From CAG-390 sp045644325 (GTDB lineage Bacteria; Bacillota; Clostridia; Oscillospirales; CAG-272): a DNA stretch of 18,904 nucleotides. Below, in pieces: positions 8,915 through 15,250 of the stretch; the first letter of the stretch is position 1, and every line of letters starts with the position of its first letter. Both the position numbers and the translations under genes were made by a program. The notes under the pieces are model-generated. The model was not told the DNA's origin. It saw nothing but the letters and a program-made list of their open reading frames with translations, and ran no database searches. The stretch covers positions 1 to 18,904 of the forward strand of contig JAZRGT010000007.1 in NCBI GenBank assembly GCA_045644325.1, in the 5' to 3' direction.

Positions 8915-10018
8915 ATGGAAAACAGATCCGCGCGAGGCGACGGATGGGTACAAGCCGCCTCGGTGATATTCTGCATCATATCCGCACTGCTTGCTCTTTA
9001 CGTTTCCTTTAAGTACGTATTCTCACTCATCCTACCGATACTGATAGGTGCAGCCGTAGGTGCCGCCGCATCCGCACTTGCAACAAAGCTTTCAAGGTAC
9101 ACACGCGCGTCCAAAAGAGTCGTTTCTTTTGCAGTCCTGCTCACGCTGCTCGGCTCGCTCGTCGCGCTTCTCTTCTTCAGCATACGCAGGCTGACGGACG
9201 AGCTCGGGCGACTCGCGCAAAGCATATCAAGCGGCGAGGGTGAAATATTCAGCTTCTTCAAGGAAGCCGTCGAGTTTGCCGAAGTAATCGGAGAAAAGCT
9301 CTCCGCGCTGGTCCCGAGCGGCTCGGGCGAAACGGCGGACAGAATCAACACCCTGGCGGAAAGCATCATCGGTAATCTGCTCTCCGAGCTCGGCAGCGCC
9401 GTACCCGGAACTCTCAGTGCGATCCTACGCGCTCTGCCCGAGATTCTCCTCGGCGTAATCGTCACCGTGATCGTTGCGTTTTATTTTACTCTTGACGGCG
9501 ACAGGATAAGAAGCGGAATACGAGCCCTTCTGCCCAAGTCAGCCAACCGCATCCTCACCCGGATAAAAAAAGAGGCGGCTGTCGCCGCCATAGGATATCT
9601 GAGATCCTATTCTCTTATTTTACTGATAACCTTCGCCGAAATATTCTTCGGGCTCAGCGTGCTCGGTGTCGAGTATTCCTTTTTGATCGCAGCGATAAGC
9701 GCCGCGGTCGATATCCTGCCCGTATTCGGAGTCGGTATAATTCTCCTCCCGTGGGCGATGTACTGCCTTATAACGCGCGAGCTTTTCCTCGGCATCGGGC
9801 TTATTATATTATATGTAATAATCCTCGTGGTACGGCAATTCATAGAGCCGAAGATAGTAGGCGAAAATCTTGGTCTTCACCCTCTGCTGACTCTCGCCTC
9901 GTTCTATCTCGGATATCGGATTTTCAGCTTCGTCGGAATCTTGCTTGCGCCGATAATACTGATACTTTGGCGGGCAGTCAAGTCACCCAAAAGCGAGGGC
10001 GAAATCACTCCCCCTTGA
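8915..10018 (+). CDS. AI-2E family membrane permease, YtvI-like
   Basis: A polytopic membrane protein of 367 residues in the AI-2E/PerM superfamily. Hydrophobic segments lie near residues 13-33, 34-58, 68-90, 172-192, 230-275, 278-310 and 330-355, with a soluble amphipathic stretch at about 91-170 as usual for this fold. The C-terminal half has DILPVFGVGIILLPW (266-280) and RQFIEPKIVGENLGLHPL (307-324), which resemble the YtvI branch linked to sporulation in Bacillus and Clostridia. The true substrate of most family members is unknown, and AI-2 export should not be assumed from the name. The start ATG has AAGGGAGA eight bases upstream. It is divergent from rpoB and its stop overlaps the end of the facing small gene by 14 bases. 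The YtvI assignment is from remembered family motifs and is less certain than the superfamily. Confidence 0.88.
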   Translation: MENRSARGDGWVQAASVIFCIISALLALYVSFKYVFSLILPILIGAAVGAAASALATKLSRYTRASKRVVSFAVLLTLLGSLVALLFFSIRRLTDELGRLAQSISSGEGEIFSFFKEAVEFAEVIGEKLSALVPSGSGETADRINTLAESIIGNLLSELGSAVPGTLSAILRALPEILLGVIVTVIVAFYFTLDGDRIRSGIRALLPKSANRILTRIKKEAAVAAIGYLRSYSLILLITFAEIFFGLSVLGVEYSFLIAAISAAVDILPVFGVGIILLPWAMYCLITRELFLGIGLIILYVIILVVRQFIEPKIVGENLGLHPLLTLASFYLGYRIFSFVGILLAPIILILWRAVKSPKSEGEITPP

Positions 10019-10307
10019 TGGCTTTCGTGTTGAAAACTATCGCAGACGCACCGATCAGAAGGGCACCGTAAAACAGGATGCCAACGGGCGAAAGTGCACC
10101 GCTCATAACCGCGGATGCGTAAAAGTATGTACCGACTGCAAGGGCAGCAACACCGATCGCGCGGCAAAGCGCGGAAACCGCTTCGTTCTCAAAGAACGCG
10201 ATGATGATGCAGAAAAAGCTGATAAGTCTTTCTCCGGACGTTTCGTTATATCTGTTATTTTTTCTCTGCGCCGCGCGGCTGTAATTATTGTTTATTACGT
10301 TATTCAT
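10005..10307 (-). CDS. Small hydrophobic membrane protein, unknown function
   Basis: A 100-residue protein I do not recognise. The N-terminal 26 residues are polar and Asn/Arg-rich (MNNVINNNYSRAAQRKNNRY), followed by three hydrophobic stretches at about 29-39, 44-68 and 72-93, so two or three membrane passes are likely. The ATG at 10307 is preferred over an upstream in-frame ATG because GGAGGT lies five bases before it. It has its own perfect promoter (10358-10386) and is divergent from the XRE-S24 regulator gene, which suggests that regulator controls it. Its 3' end overlaps the permease gene tail-to-tail by 14 bases. A small membrane effector such as a holin-like or damage-response protein is one idea from context only; no LysM or other named domain is visible. 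Confidence 0.8.
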   Translation of the reverse strand: MNNVINNNYSRAAQRKNNRYNETSGERLISFFCIIIAFFENEAVSALCRAIGVAALAVGTYFYASAVMSGALSPVGILFYGALLIGASAIVFNTKAIKGE

Positions 10308-10330
10308 TTTGAACCTCCAATATGTCAAAA

Positions 10331-10439
10331 TTCCGTTTTCGGAACCTTTCTGCCGTTATTATACCACATTCGATCGTGTTTGTCAAGATATTTTTATCAT
10401 TTTCGGAAAAATTTTTATTTTTCTATTTACAAATCGGAA
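10331..10439. promoter_or_regulatory. Repeated CGGAA half-sites in the divergent promoter region (possible operator)
   Basis: CGGAA occurs at 10340-10344, 10404-10408 and 10435-10439. The first is half of an inverted repeat TTCCG-TTTT-CGGAA (10331-10344), in the 5' leader of the small membrane gene. The other two lie between and inside the two divergent promoters, the last within the spacer of the plus-strand promoter. Spacings of 64 and 31 bases put them roughly on the same helix face. A phage-type or HdiR-like regulator would be expected to bind repeats here, but assignment is inference. Confidence 0.3.
10358..10386 (-). promoter_or_regulatory. Consensus promoter for the small membrane protein
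   Basis: On the minus strand TTGACA (10386-10381) and TATAAT (10363-10358) are 17 bases apart, with the extended element TGTGG directly before the -10. A predicted start near 10351 gives a leader of about 45 bases. A perfect promoter on a small hydrophobic protein implies it must normally be held down by a repressor. Confidence 0.85.
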
Positions 10440-10454
10440 TTTTTGTGGTATAAT
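10426..10454 (+). promoter_or_regulatory. Promoter for the XRE-S24 regulator
   Basis: TTTACA (10426-10431) and TATAAT (10449-10454) are 17 bases apart, with TGTGG immediately upstream of the -10. The -35 is one base off consensus. The two divergent -35 boxes are only 39 bases apart, so one bound regulator could affect both promoters. Confidence 0.82.
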
Positions 10455-10485
10455 AATTCCAACAAAGGAACTAAGGGGTATCAAA

Positions 10486-11298
10486 ATGAGTTTTGATTAC
10501 ATTGAAAGAATAAAACAGATCAAAAGCGAAAAGAAAATAACGAACGAAGAGCTCTCCCGCCTCTCGGGAATTCCGCTCGGAACGCTCTCAAAGCTTCTCG
10601 CCGGACTTTCGGATTCGGTCAAGCTTTCGAATATGATCAACATCTGCGATGCGCTCGGATGCTCGCTCGACTACGTTGTCAGCGGCATTCCCGAGAACAC
10701 AAACAACTTCACTCTTGACGGAAGCGAGATCAGACTGATCGAGGAATACCGCCGTCTCGACAGCCACGGCAAGGAGCTTCTTATGCTCGTTGCCGGCAAG
10801 GAGCGCGAGCGCGTTTCGAGCGCAGAATTTTCCTCCGCTCCCGCCCCCGTATTCGCGCGCGAGACTAAGCCCGTTGTCACCGCGCCTATTGCACAGCGCT
10901 ATAAGAACAGCGGCGCGGGCAGAGTCACAAAGCGTACCATTCCGCTCTACGATCTTCCCGTCTCTGCCGGTATCGGTGAGCATCTCGACGAAAACGCCAA
11001 CGAAAGCGTCAGCATCACCGTCAGCGAATCCACAGCGGCAGCAGATTTCGCGCTTCGTATCAGCGGCAACAGTATGGAGCCTAAATTCCACGACGGCGAC
11101 GTTCTGCTCGTTCAAAATGCAGAGGGCGTCGAGGTCGGCGAGCAGGGCATCTTCATCCTTGACGGCGCAGGCTACTTCAAGGTCTACGGCGGCGACTGCC
11201 TGATCTCCCTCAATCCCGAGTACGGCAGAATAATGCTCAAGGATTTTGAAAACGTCTCCTGCATCGGGCGCGTTCTCGGCAGACTGAAAAAAAGATAA
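10486..11298 (+). CDS. XRE-family transcriptional regulator with S24 (LexA/CI-like) self-cleavage domain
   Basis: A 270-residue repressor-type protein. Residues 5-66 form an XRE helix-turn-helix (ITNEELSRLSGIPLGTLSKLLAG is its recognition region), followed by a linker rich in Ala, Pro and charged residues (about 80-150). The C-terminal S24 domain spans about 152-268. The self-cleavage residues are present: Ala161-Gly162 as scissile pair (LPVSAGIG), Ser196 nucleophile (GNSMEP) and Lys232 general base (YFKVYG). The Ser-Lys spacing of 36 is close to the 37 of LexA. This predicts RecA-stimulated autocleavage as in CI and HdiR, though many such proteins are untested. The ATG at 10486 is chosen over an upstream in-frame ATG because AAGGGG lies seven bases before it and the helix-turn-helix begins there. 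It is divergent from the 100-residue membrane protein and not LexA itself, which uses a winged helix. Confidence 0.93.
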   Translation: MSFDYIERIKQIKSEKKITNEELSRLSGIPLGTLSKLLAGLSDSVKLSNMINICDALGCSLDYVVSGIPENTNNFTLDGSEIRLIEEYRRLDSHGKELLMLVAGKERERVSSAEFSSAPAPVFARETKPVVTAPIAQRYKNSGAGRVTKRTIPLYDLPVSAGIGEHLDENANESVSITVSESTAAADFALRISGNSMEPKFHDGDVLLVQNAEGVEVGEQGIFILDGAGYFKVYGGDCLISLNPEYGRIMLKDFENVSCIGRVLGRLKKR

Positions 11299-11310
11299 AC
11301 GCATAAAAAC

Positions 11311-11342
11311 GCTCCCAACGGCATTTGCCGTTGGGAGCTTTT
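11311..11342. terminator. Bidirectional intrinsic terminator
   Basis: A 12- to 13-base perfect stem (GCTCCCAACGGC paired with GCCGTTGGGAGC) closes on a 2- to 4-base loop at 11311-11338, followed on the plus strand by TTTT. On the minus strand the same stem is followed by GTTTTT. It sits 12 bases after the S24 regulator stop and 4 bases before the end of the facing anti-sigma gene, so it can end both transcripts. Confidence 0.9.
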
Positions 11343-11346
11343 CATA

Positions 11347-13092
11347 TTAACCGAAGATCTTAAGCACGGGCATTCCGTTCTTCATCTTCCATACGTCGGT
11401 GAAGTCGAAGCCTTCGTAATAATCGGCTTTTTCCTTACCCTCAGGGGTGTAACAGCAGATCGAACCTACTCTCATTCCCGCGTCGCGGTACATCTGCTCG
11501 ATCGCGGGGACATCGCCAAGCTTATCGATCGAGTGCTCATGTTCGATCTTCTCAAATCTTGTGGCAAAAGGGGTGCACATCATAAAGATATCAAAGGAAA
11601 GCATTCCATTGCCGTCAACAAAGAATATTTCTTCGACCTCTCTGATATCAGCGTGTTGGGGATCTCTGAGGATCTCAATATCTTTTTCCGTATAGAACGC
11701 TATAAGACGCACCTTTTCACGTGTTTTGCATTTGCTTCTATCTTCTATATTTCCGTCGAAGTTATAATAATCGCCTTCCATATGATCGTTTATGAGCGAT
11801 CTGAACACGTCATCAGGTATAAAGGCAGGAGAGAGGCAGGCTTTTCCAAGAATTCCTCTGCTTCTGAAAACGTTGCCTTCAATATTCACGGTAGCGGTAG
11901 AATAGGAGCTTACCGCAGAACCGCCGTAACCTGCTATCATACCCGCAAAAACCGTCGAATAATTAATACTCTCGCTTCCCGTGCCCGAAGCATTCAGAAC
12001 GCCGTCGGTATAGCAGCTGTCAATTGCAAACACTTCGCCGCAAAGCAGTCCTGCGGATATGCTGTAAACGACCGTCGAACTTTGGTACCCCTCGGTAGCT
12101 TCTCTTTTCCAGCCTTCCATATATTCGAATGCGTCTTCTATCTGAACGTTGGGAAGCGTAGCGTATTCCTCAACCGCAGACGTATCTGCATTAATTGTAA
12201 GCGTCGAATCTTTGACGTAGCAAGCGCTGATATATCCGACCTGACCGGCAATTACGCCGACTGCGGTATAATCCGCATCAGTAACCGTAACGGTTGCATT
12301 CTCAATACCGAGACCGGTTATAGTCGAATTGCCCGCATTTCCGAAGAATCCGATCGCCTTGATGTACTGGAGATCGTATGAATCATAATACTGAATGTCG
12401 GAATGGCTGTTATCGAATCTTCCGTCGATACCGAACATTGAATACGCGGGGAGATTATATGCGTCAAGCATCAGCCTGCTTCTTGAATTATAGCTGTCCA
12501 TCGCCGCTTGCCATCTATCCTTCATCTCTTCGGGGCTGACCGTCTCCCATATCGCCGCGCCGGAGGCGGTGATGGTGAAGTTTGAGATCACGTGGCCGTT
12601 GCCGTCGAACTTGCCGTCAAAGGGATCGAGATAATCACCGATCGGAGTGTGCTCCTTACCTCCGAGGTCGATATCCTCCATAAGGATGAAGTTGCCGTCA
12701 GTATTCTCGCGGATAAGGTTGAGGTCATCGGCAGTATATATACCGACATATCCCTCGGGCACCTCGGTGAGCTGTCCTGATTCACGGGTGAAGGGGAAGG
12801 TCAGCCATCCCCAAAGCGCGGGGGTAGCAGCGACCGCCATAGTCATGATCAAAGCTATCGATGCCGCCACAAGCGACACCAACAGCCGGCGTTTTCTGAA
12901 TTTCGTCTTTACTCTCTTTTCGCCCGTGATCTTTGCGAGCTTCGCTTCGATCTCGGACTCTGTCAGCTTGCCCGCGGTAGCTTCTATTTTTTCCACACAC
13001 TCACGAACGAGCTTCATATCGGGATTACCCGTTTCTGCTTCGGCTTCGATTATTCTGCCGAGTATCATATTCTTTTCTTTTGATTTTTTCAC
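11347..13092 (-). CDS. Membrane anti-sigma factor candidate with GLUG-like ectodomain
   Basis: A 581-residue one-pass membrane protein encoded 36 bases after an ECF sigma gene. Residues 1-69 are charged and helical, with a segment MKLVRECVEKIEATAGKLTE and then a KFRKRR stop-transfer cluster. One membrane helix spans about 70-90. The rest should be outside the cell: IYTADDLNLIREN...NFILMEDIDL and FDGKFDGNGHVISNFTI (118-174) are typical of bacterial surface GLUG/beta-solenoid domains, as is ITGLGIENATVTVTDADYT (about 255-275). The C-terminus GFDFTDVWKMKNGMPVLKIFG is the usual closing element. No HxxxCxxC zinc anti-sigma motif is seen. Start is GTG with AAAGGAG eight bases upstream. The anti-sigma role is inferred from gene order and topology; a surface-anchored protein of other function remains possible. 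Confidence 0.75.
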   Translation of the reverse strand: MKKSKEKNMILGRIIEAEAETGNPDMKLVRECVEKIEATAGKLTESEIEAKLAKITGEKRVKTKFRKRRLLVSLVAASIALIMTMAVAATPALWGWLTFPFTRESGQLTEVPEGYVGIYTADDLNLIRENTDGNFILMEDIDLGGKEHTPIGDYLDPFDGKFDGNGHVISNFTITASGAAIWETVSPEEMKDRWQAAMDSYNSRSRLMLDAYNLPAYSMFGIDGRFDNSHSDIQYYDSYDLQYIKAIGFFGNAGNSTITGLGIENATVTVTDADYTAVGVIAGQVGYISACYVKDSTLTINADTSAVEEYATLPNVQIEDAFEYMEGWKREATEGYQSSTVVYSISAGLLCGEVFAIDSCYTDGVLNASGTGSESINYSTVFAGMIAGYGGSAVSSYSTATVNIEGNVFRSRGILGKACLSPAFIPDDVFRSLINDHMEGDYYNFDGNIEDRSKCKTREKVRLIAFYTEKDIEILRDPQHADIREVEEIFFVDGNGMLSFDIFMMCTPFATRFEKIEHEHSIDKLGDVPAIEQMYRDAGMRVGSICCYTPEGKEKADYYEGFDFTDVWKMKNGMPVLKIFG

Positions 13093-13128
13093 AGCTATAC
13101 TCCTTTCCTAAGTAATATGCTCCCACTG

Positions 13129-13632
13129 TCAGAAGATATTTTTAAGTATTTCACCGAGCTTCGTCCGCAAGCGGTACCAGGCTGTCAGCGTTCCGGAGCG
13201 CGTCATACCTAGCAGTTCCGCAGTCTTGTCGATGCCGAGCGATTGCTCCACCATCGCGGCAAAGATCACGGTTTCACGCTCACCGAGCATTGAGCGTATC
13301 TCTGACAGATATTCCCGATACGCTTCATCCTCGAGCATTCCGTCTATTTCCGGAATGCCGTGAAGCTCCTCGTTATATTCAACAGCATCGGGGGAGCGCT
13401 TTCGTTTTCGGTATTCATCGATAAAGAGCGACTTTGTGCGCATGCAAAGCCATGAAAAAATCGAGGACTGAGGTGAATATTTGAAATCATCCCATTTCTG
13501 CCATAGATCGGAAAACGCCTGAGAAGCGTAATCGTCGGCATCATAACCGTCGATCGAAAAACGCGCTATGCAAAACGCCCGCACAGGAGGATAATATTCC
13601 CTGAAGAACGCGGAAAAGTCTATTTCTTTCAT
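13129..13632 (-). CDS. ECF-type RNA polymerase sigma factor
   Basis: A 167-residue sigma factor of the extracytoplasmic-function type, with only regions 2 and 4. Sigma2 spans about 8-79, with DADDYASQAFSDLWQKW as the core-binding helix and SSIFSWLCMRTKSLFIDEYRKRKR as the DNA-melting/-10 recognition part. Sigma4 spans about 105-165, with the helix-turn-helix around IDKTAELLGMTRSGTLTAWY for -35 binding. The start ATG has AAGGAGGAG upstream. It is followed on the same strand by the membrane protein at 13092-11347, the normal order for a sigma with its anti-sigma. No terminator is seen between it and the upstream sugar transferase gene, so some transcription could come from there. The subfamily cannot be named from sequence alone. 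Confidence 0.92.
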   Translation of the reverse strand: MKEIDFSAFFREYYPPVRAFCIARFSIDGYDADDYASQAFSDLWQKWDDFKYSPQSSIFSWLCMRTKSLFIDEYRKRKRSPDAVEYNEELHGIPEIDGMLEDEAYREYLSEIRSMLGERETVIFAAMVEQSLGIDKTAELLGMTRSGTLTAWYRLRTKLGEILKNIF

Positions 13633-13705
13633 TGTCCTCTCCTCCTTTTTTGTTAGTCAACTGTATAACGGAATAATTATCGATTATTTTCACCAAAAGG
13701 TTATC

Positions 13706-13723
13706 GTTTACATTTTGTTTACA
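13706..13723 (-). repeat. Tandem TGTAAAC repeat upstream of the sigma gene
   Basis: On the minus strand TGTAAAC occurs twice, at 13723-13717 and 13712-13706, separated by AAAA. The 11-base period places both copies on the same face of the helix. It is 74 bases before the sigma-factor ATG, where promoter or activator elements would be expected. No classical TTGACA/TATAAT pair or clear ECF GGAAC...CGTC pair is seen in this 114-base gap. A palindromic AATAAT-TATCG-ATTATT also lies at 13672-13688. Function is unproven. Confidence 0.35.
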
Positions 13724-13746
13724 AGTGCCGCCTTATTTGACGGTGC

Positions 13747-14361
13747 CTATTTTCTGTCATAAAAGCTTTCCGAATCCGCATCCCGATCCTTAGAGAACAA
13801 AGTAAATAAGGTAAGTAAGACGATCTTTGCATCAAGCGAAAACGAAACGGATTTAGCGTATTCGGCATCAAGCTTGAATCGTTTTTTCCACGGGATAGCG
13901 TTGCGCCCCTTGACTTGCGCAAGTCCCGTAAGTCCGGGGCGCACGGTGTGACGGAGCATTTCATCTTCCGTATAATAAGGCAAAAATTCCGCAAGCTGAG
14001 GACGAGGACCGACGAAGGACATCTCGCCGCGGAGGATGTTTATAAGCTGTGGAAGCTCGTCGATGCTCGTCCGACGCAAGAATCTACCGAAGCGCGTGGT
14101 TCTTTCGCAATCGGGCAGAAGTGCGCCCTCTCCGTCGCGCTTATCCGTCATCGTTCTGAATTTCAGTATCATAAATTCACGTCCGTAAAGCCCTCCGCGC
14201 GCCTGACGGAATATCACGGGCGCGCCAAGATTAATTCTGACGAGAAGTGCCGTCAGGATAAATACGGGGGAAAGAAAAAAGAGGAAAAAGCACGCGAAAA
14301 TCACGTCAAAGCATCTTTTGACGTATCTCCCGTATATTTTCCTCTTTTTTCTGATTTTCAT
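13747..14361 (-). CDS. Polyprenyl-phosphate sugar-1-phosphate transferase (bacterial sugar transferase family)
   Basis: A 204-residue monotopic phosphoglycosyl transferase of the PglC size class, transferring a sugar-1-phosphate from a UDP-sugar to undecaprenyl phosphate and so starting a surface polysaccharide or glycoprotein glycan. The N-terminal KRCFD (15-19) leads into one hydrophobic re-entrant helix (about 18-41). Then come KFRTM (67-71), the catalytic Asp101-Glu102 in SIDELPQLINILRGEMSFVGPRPQ, RPGLTGLAQVKGRN (141-154) and the closing SFSLDAKI. The longer WbaP-type membrane domain is absent. The ATG at 14361 is chosen because it is preceded by AAGGA; an upstream in-frame start is TTG. 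It starts 4 bases after the kinase stop and is the last gene of the operon. The sugar specificity cannot be read from the sequence. Confidence 0.92.
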   Translation of the reverse strand: MKIRKKRKIYGRYVKRCFDVIFACFFLFFLSPVFILTALLVRINLGAPVIFRQARGGLYGREFMILKFRTMTDKRDGEGALLPDCERTTRFGRFLRRTSIDELPQLINILRGEMSFVGPRPQLAEFLPYYTEDEMLRHTVRPGLTGLAQVKGRNAIPWKKRFKLDAEYAKSVSFSLDAKIVLLTLFTLFSKDRDADSESFYDRK

Positions 14362-14365
14362 TTTA

Positions 14366-15250
14366 TTATTCCTTGGATAGCTCGAGAGCAAGTCTGAGCG
14401 CGCCGAAGATCTGTTCCTTTTCGGGATAAACTATCCTCGCCTTATCGTCGGTAAGCGCGAGAATGCGGGACTTCATATATGAATTATAGATAAGACCACC
14501 GCCTACAACACAATCGAATTTTTTACCGAAGATATCGTACGCGCGATCGATAAATCCCTTAATCCCTTCAACAGCGGAATCAACGATACGCAGAGCAACC
14601 TTGTCCCCCATTTCGCAAGCGTGGATGACCTCGGGCGCAAATCCCGCGATCAGCGTTTTTCCCTCAGCATAGATCTTTTTTATCGAATGCTCGGGCTTAG
14701 CACCGAGATACGCCTCTGCGCGGGCATAAAGCTCCGTAGACTCGCCTCTGCCATCGTGATAACGAAGCGCTGCTTCAAGTCCATCGCGACCTACCGAATA
14801 TGCACCACCAAAGCTGTCAAGCAGATAACCCCAACCGCCGATTCGGTGAAGTGCACCGTCCTTGCGTGCAAAGCAAACTCCGCCCGTACCGCAAATGATG
14901 ACGGCAGCATCACGCGAGGTATCCCCCTCAAGAAGCGCGAAAAGGTTATAAATATCACTTGCGACCTTGATCTTGGCATCAGGGCAGGCTTCGGATACCG
15001 CGCTTCGGAGCAAGGCTTCGTTACCGATTGCTCCCGAAATTCCCGCGTATACGCTGTCAATCCAGCCCTCCTCGGCATCTGCGAGCTCACGAATGATCTT
15101 TGTCAGCGTGTTTCTTGCCTGACGCTCACCGATGTCGTTAGGATTCGAGGGACCGCCTACCTTGTAATTGAGCACCTCACCGTGCATATCGGCAAGCACG
15201 CCTACCGTCTTAGTACCGCCGCCATCTATTGCAATTATAAATTTCTTCAT
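14366..15250 (-). CDS. BadF/BadG-family sugar kinase, N-acetylglucosamine kinase-like
   Basis: A 294-residue cytoplasmic ATPase of the ASKHA fold, close to N-acetylglucosamine kinases, which make amino-sugar 6-phosphate from ATP. The phosphate-1 loop is AIDGGGTKT (7-15), Asp99 in ASDIYN is the likely catalytic base region, GTGGV (121-125) is the phosphate-2 loop, and GGWGYLLDSFGGAYSVGRDG (138-157) is the conserved adenosine/sugar-side block. CVVGGGLIYNS is the late adenosine motif. The gene starts at an ATG overlapping the transglutaminase stop by 4 bases (ATGA), implying translational coupling. With its neighbours this suggests salvage of cell-wall amino sugar, but glucosamine and other sugars are also possible substrates. 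Confidence 0.87.
   Translation of the reverse strand: MKKFIIAIDGGGTKTVGVLADMHGEVLNYKVGGPSNPNDIGERQARNTLTKIIRELADAEEGWIDSVYAGISGAIGNEALLRSAVSEACPDAKIKVASDIYNLFALLEGDTSRDAAVIICGTGGVCFARKDGALHRIGGWGYLLDSFGGAYSVGRDGLEAALRYHDGRGESTELYARAEAYLGAKPEHSIKKIYAEGKTLIAGFAPEVIHACEMGDKVALRIVDSAVEGIKGFIDRAYDIFGKKFDCVVGGGLIYNSYMKSRILALTDDKARIVYPEKEQIFGALRLALELSKE

Noticed and set aside
10588..11304. 238-codon minus-strand open frame opposite the S24 regulator
   Set aside because: It is antisense to a gene with clear helix-turn-helix and S24 motifs and has no domain of its own.
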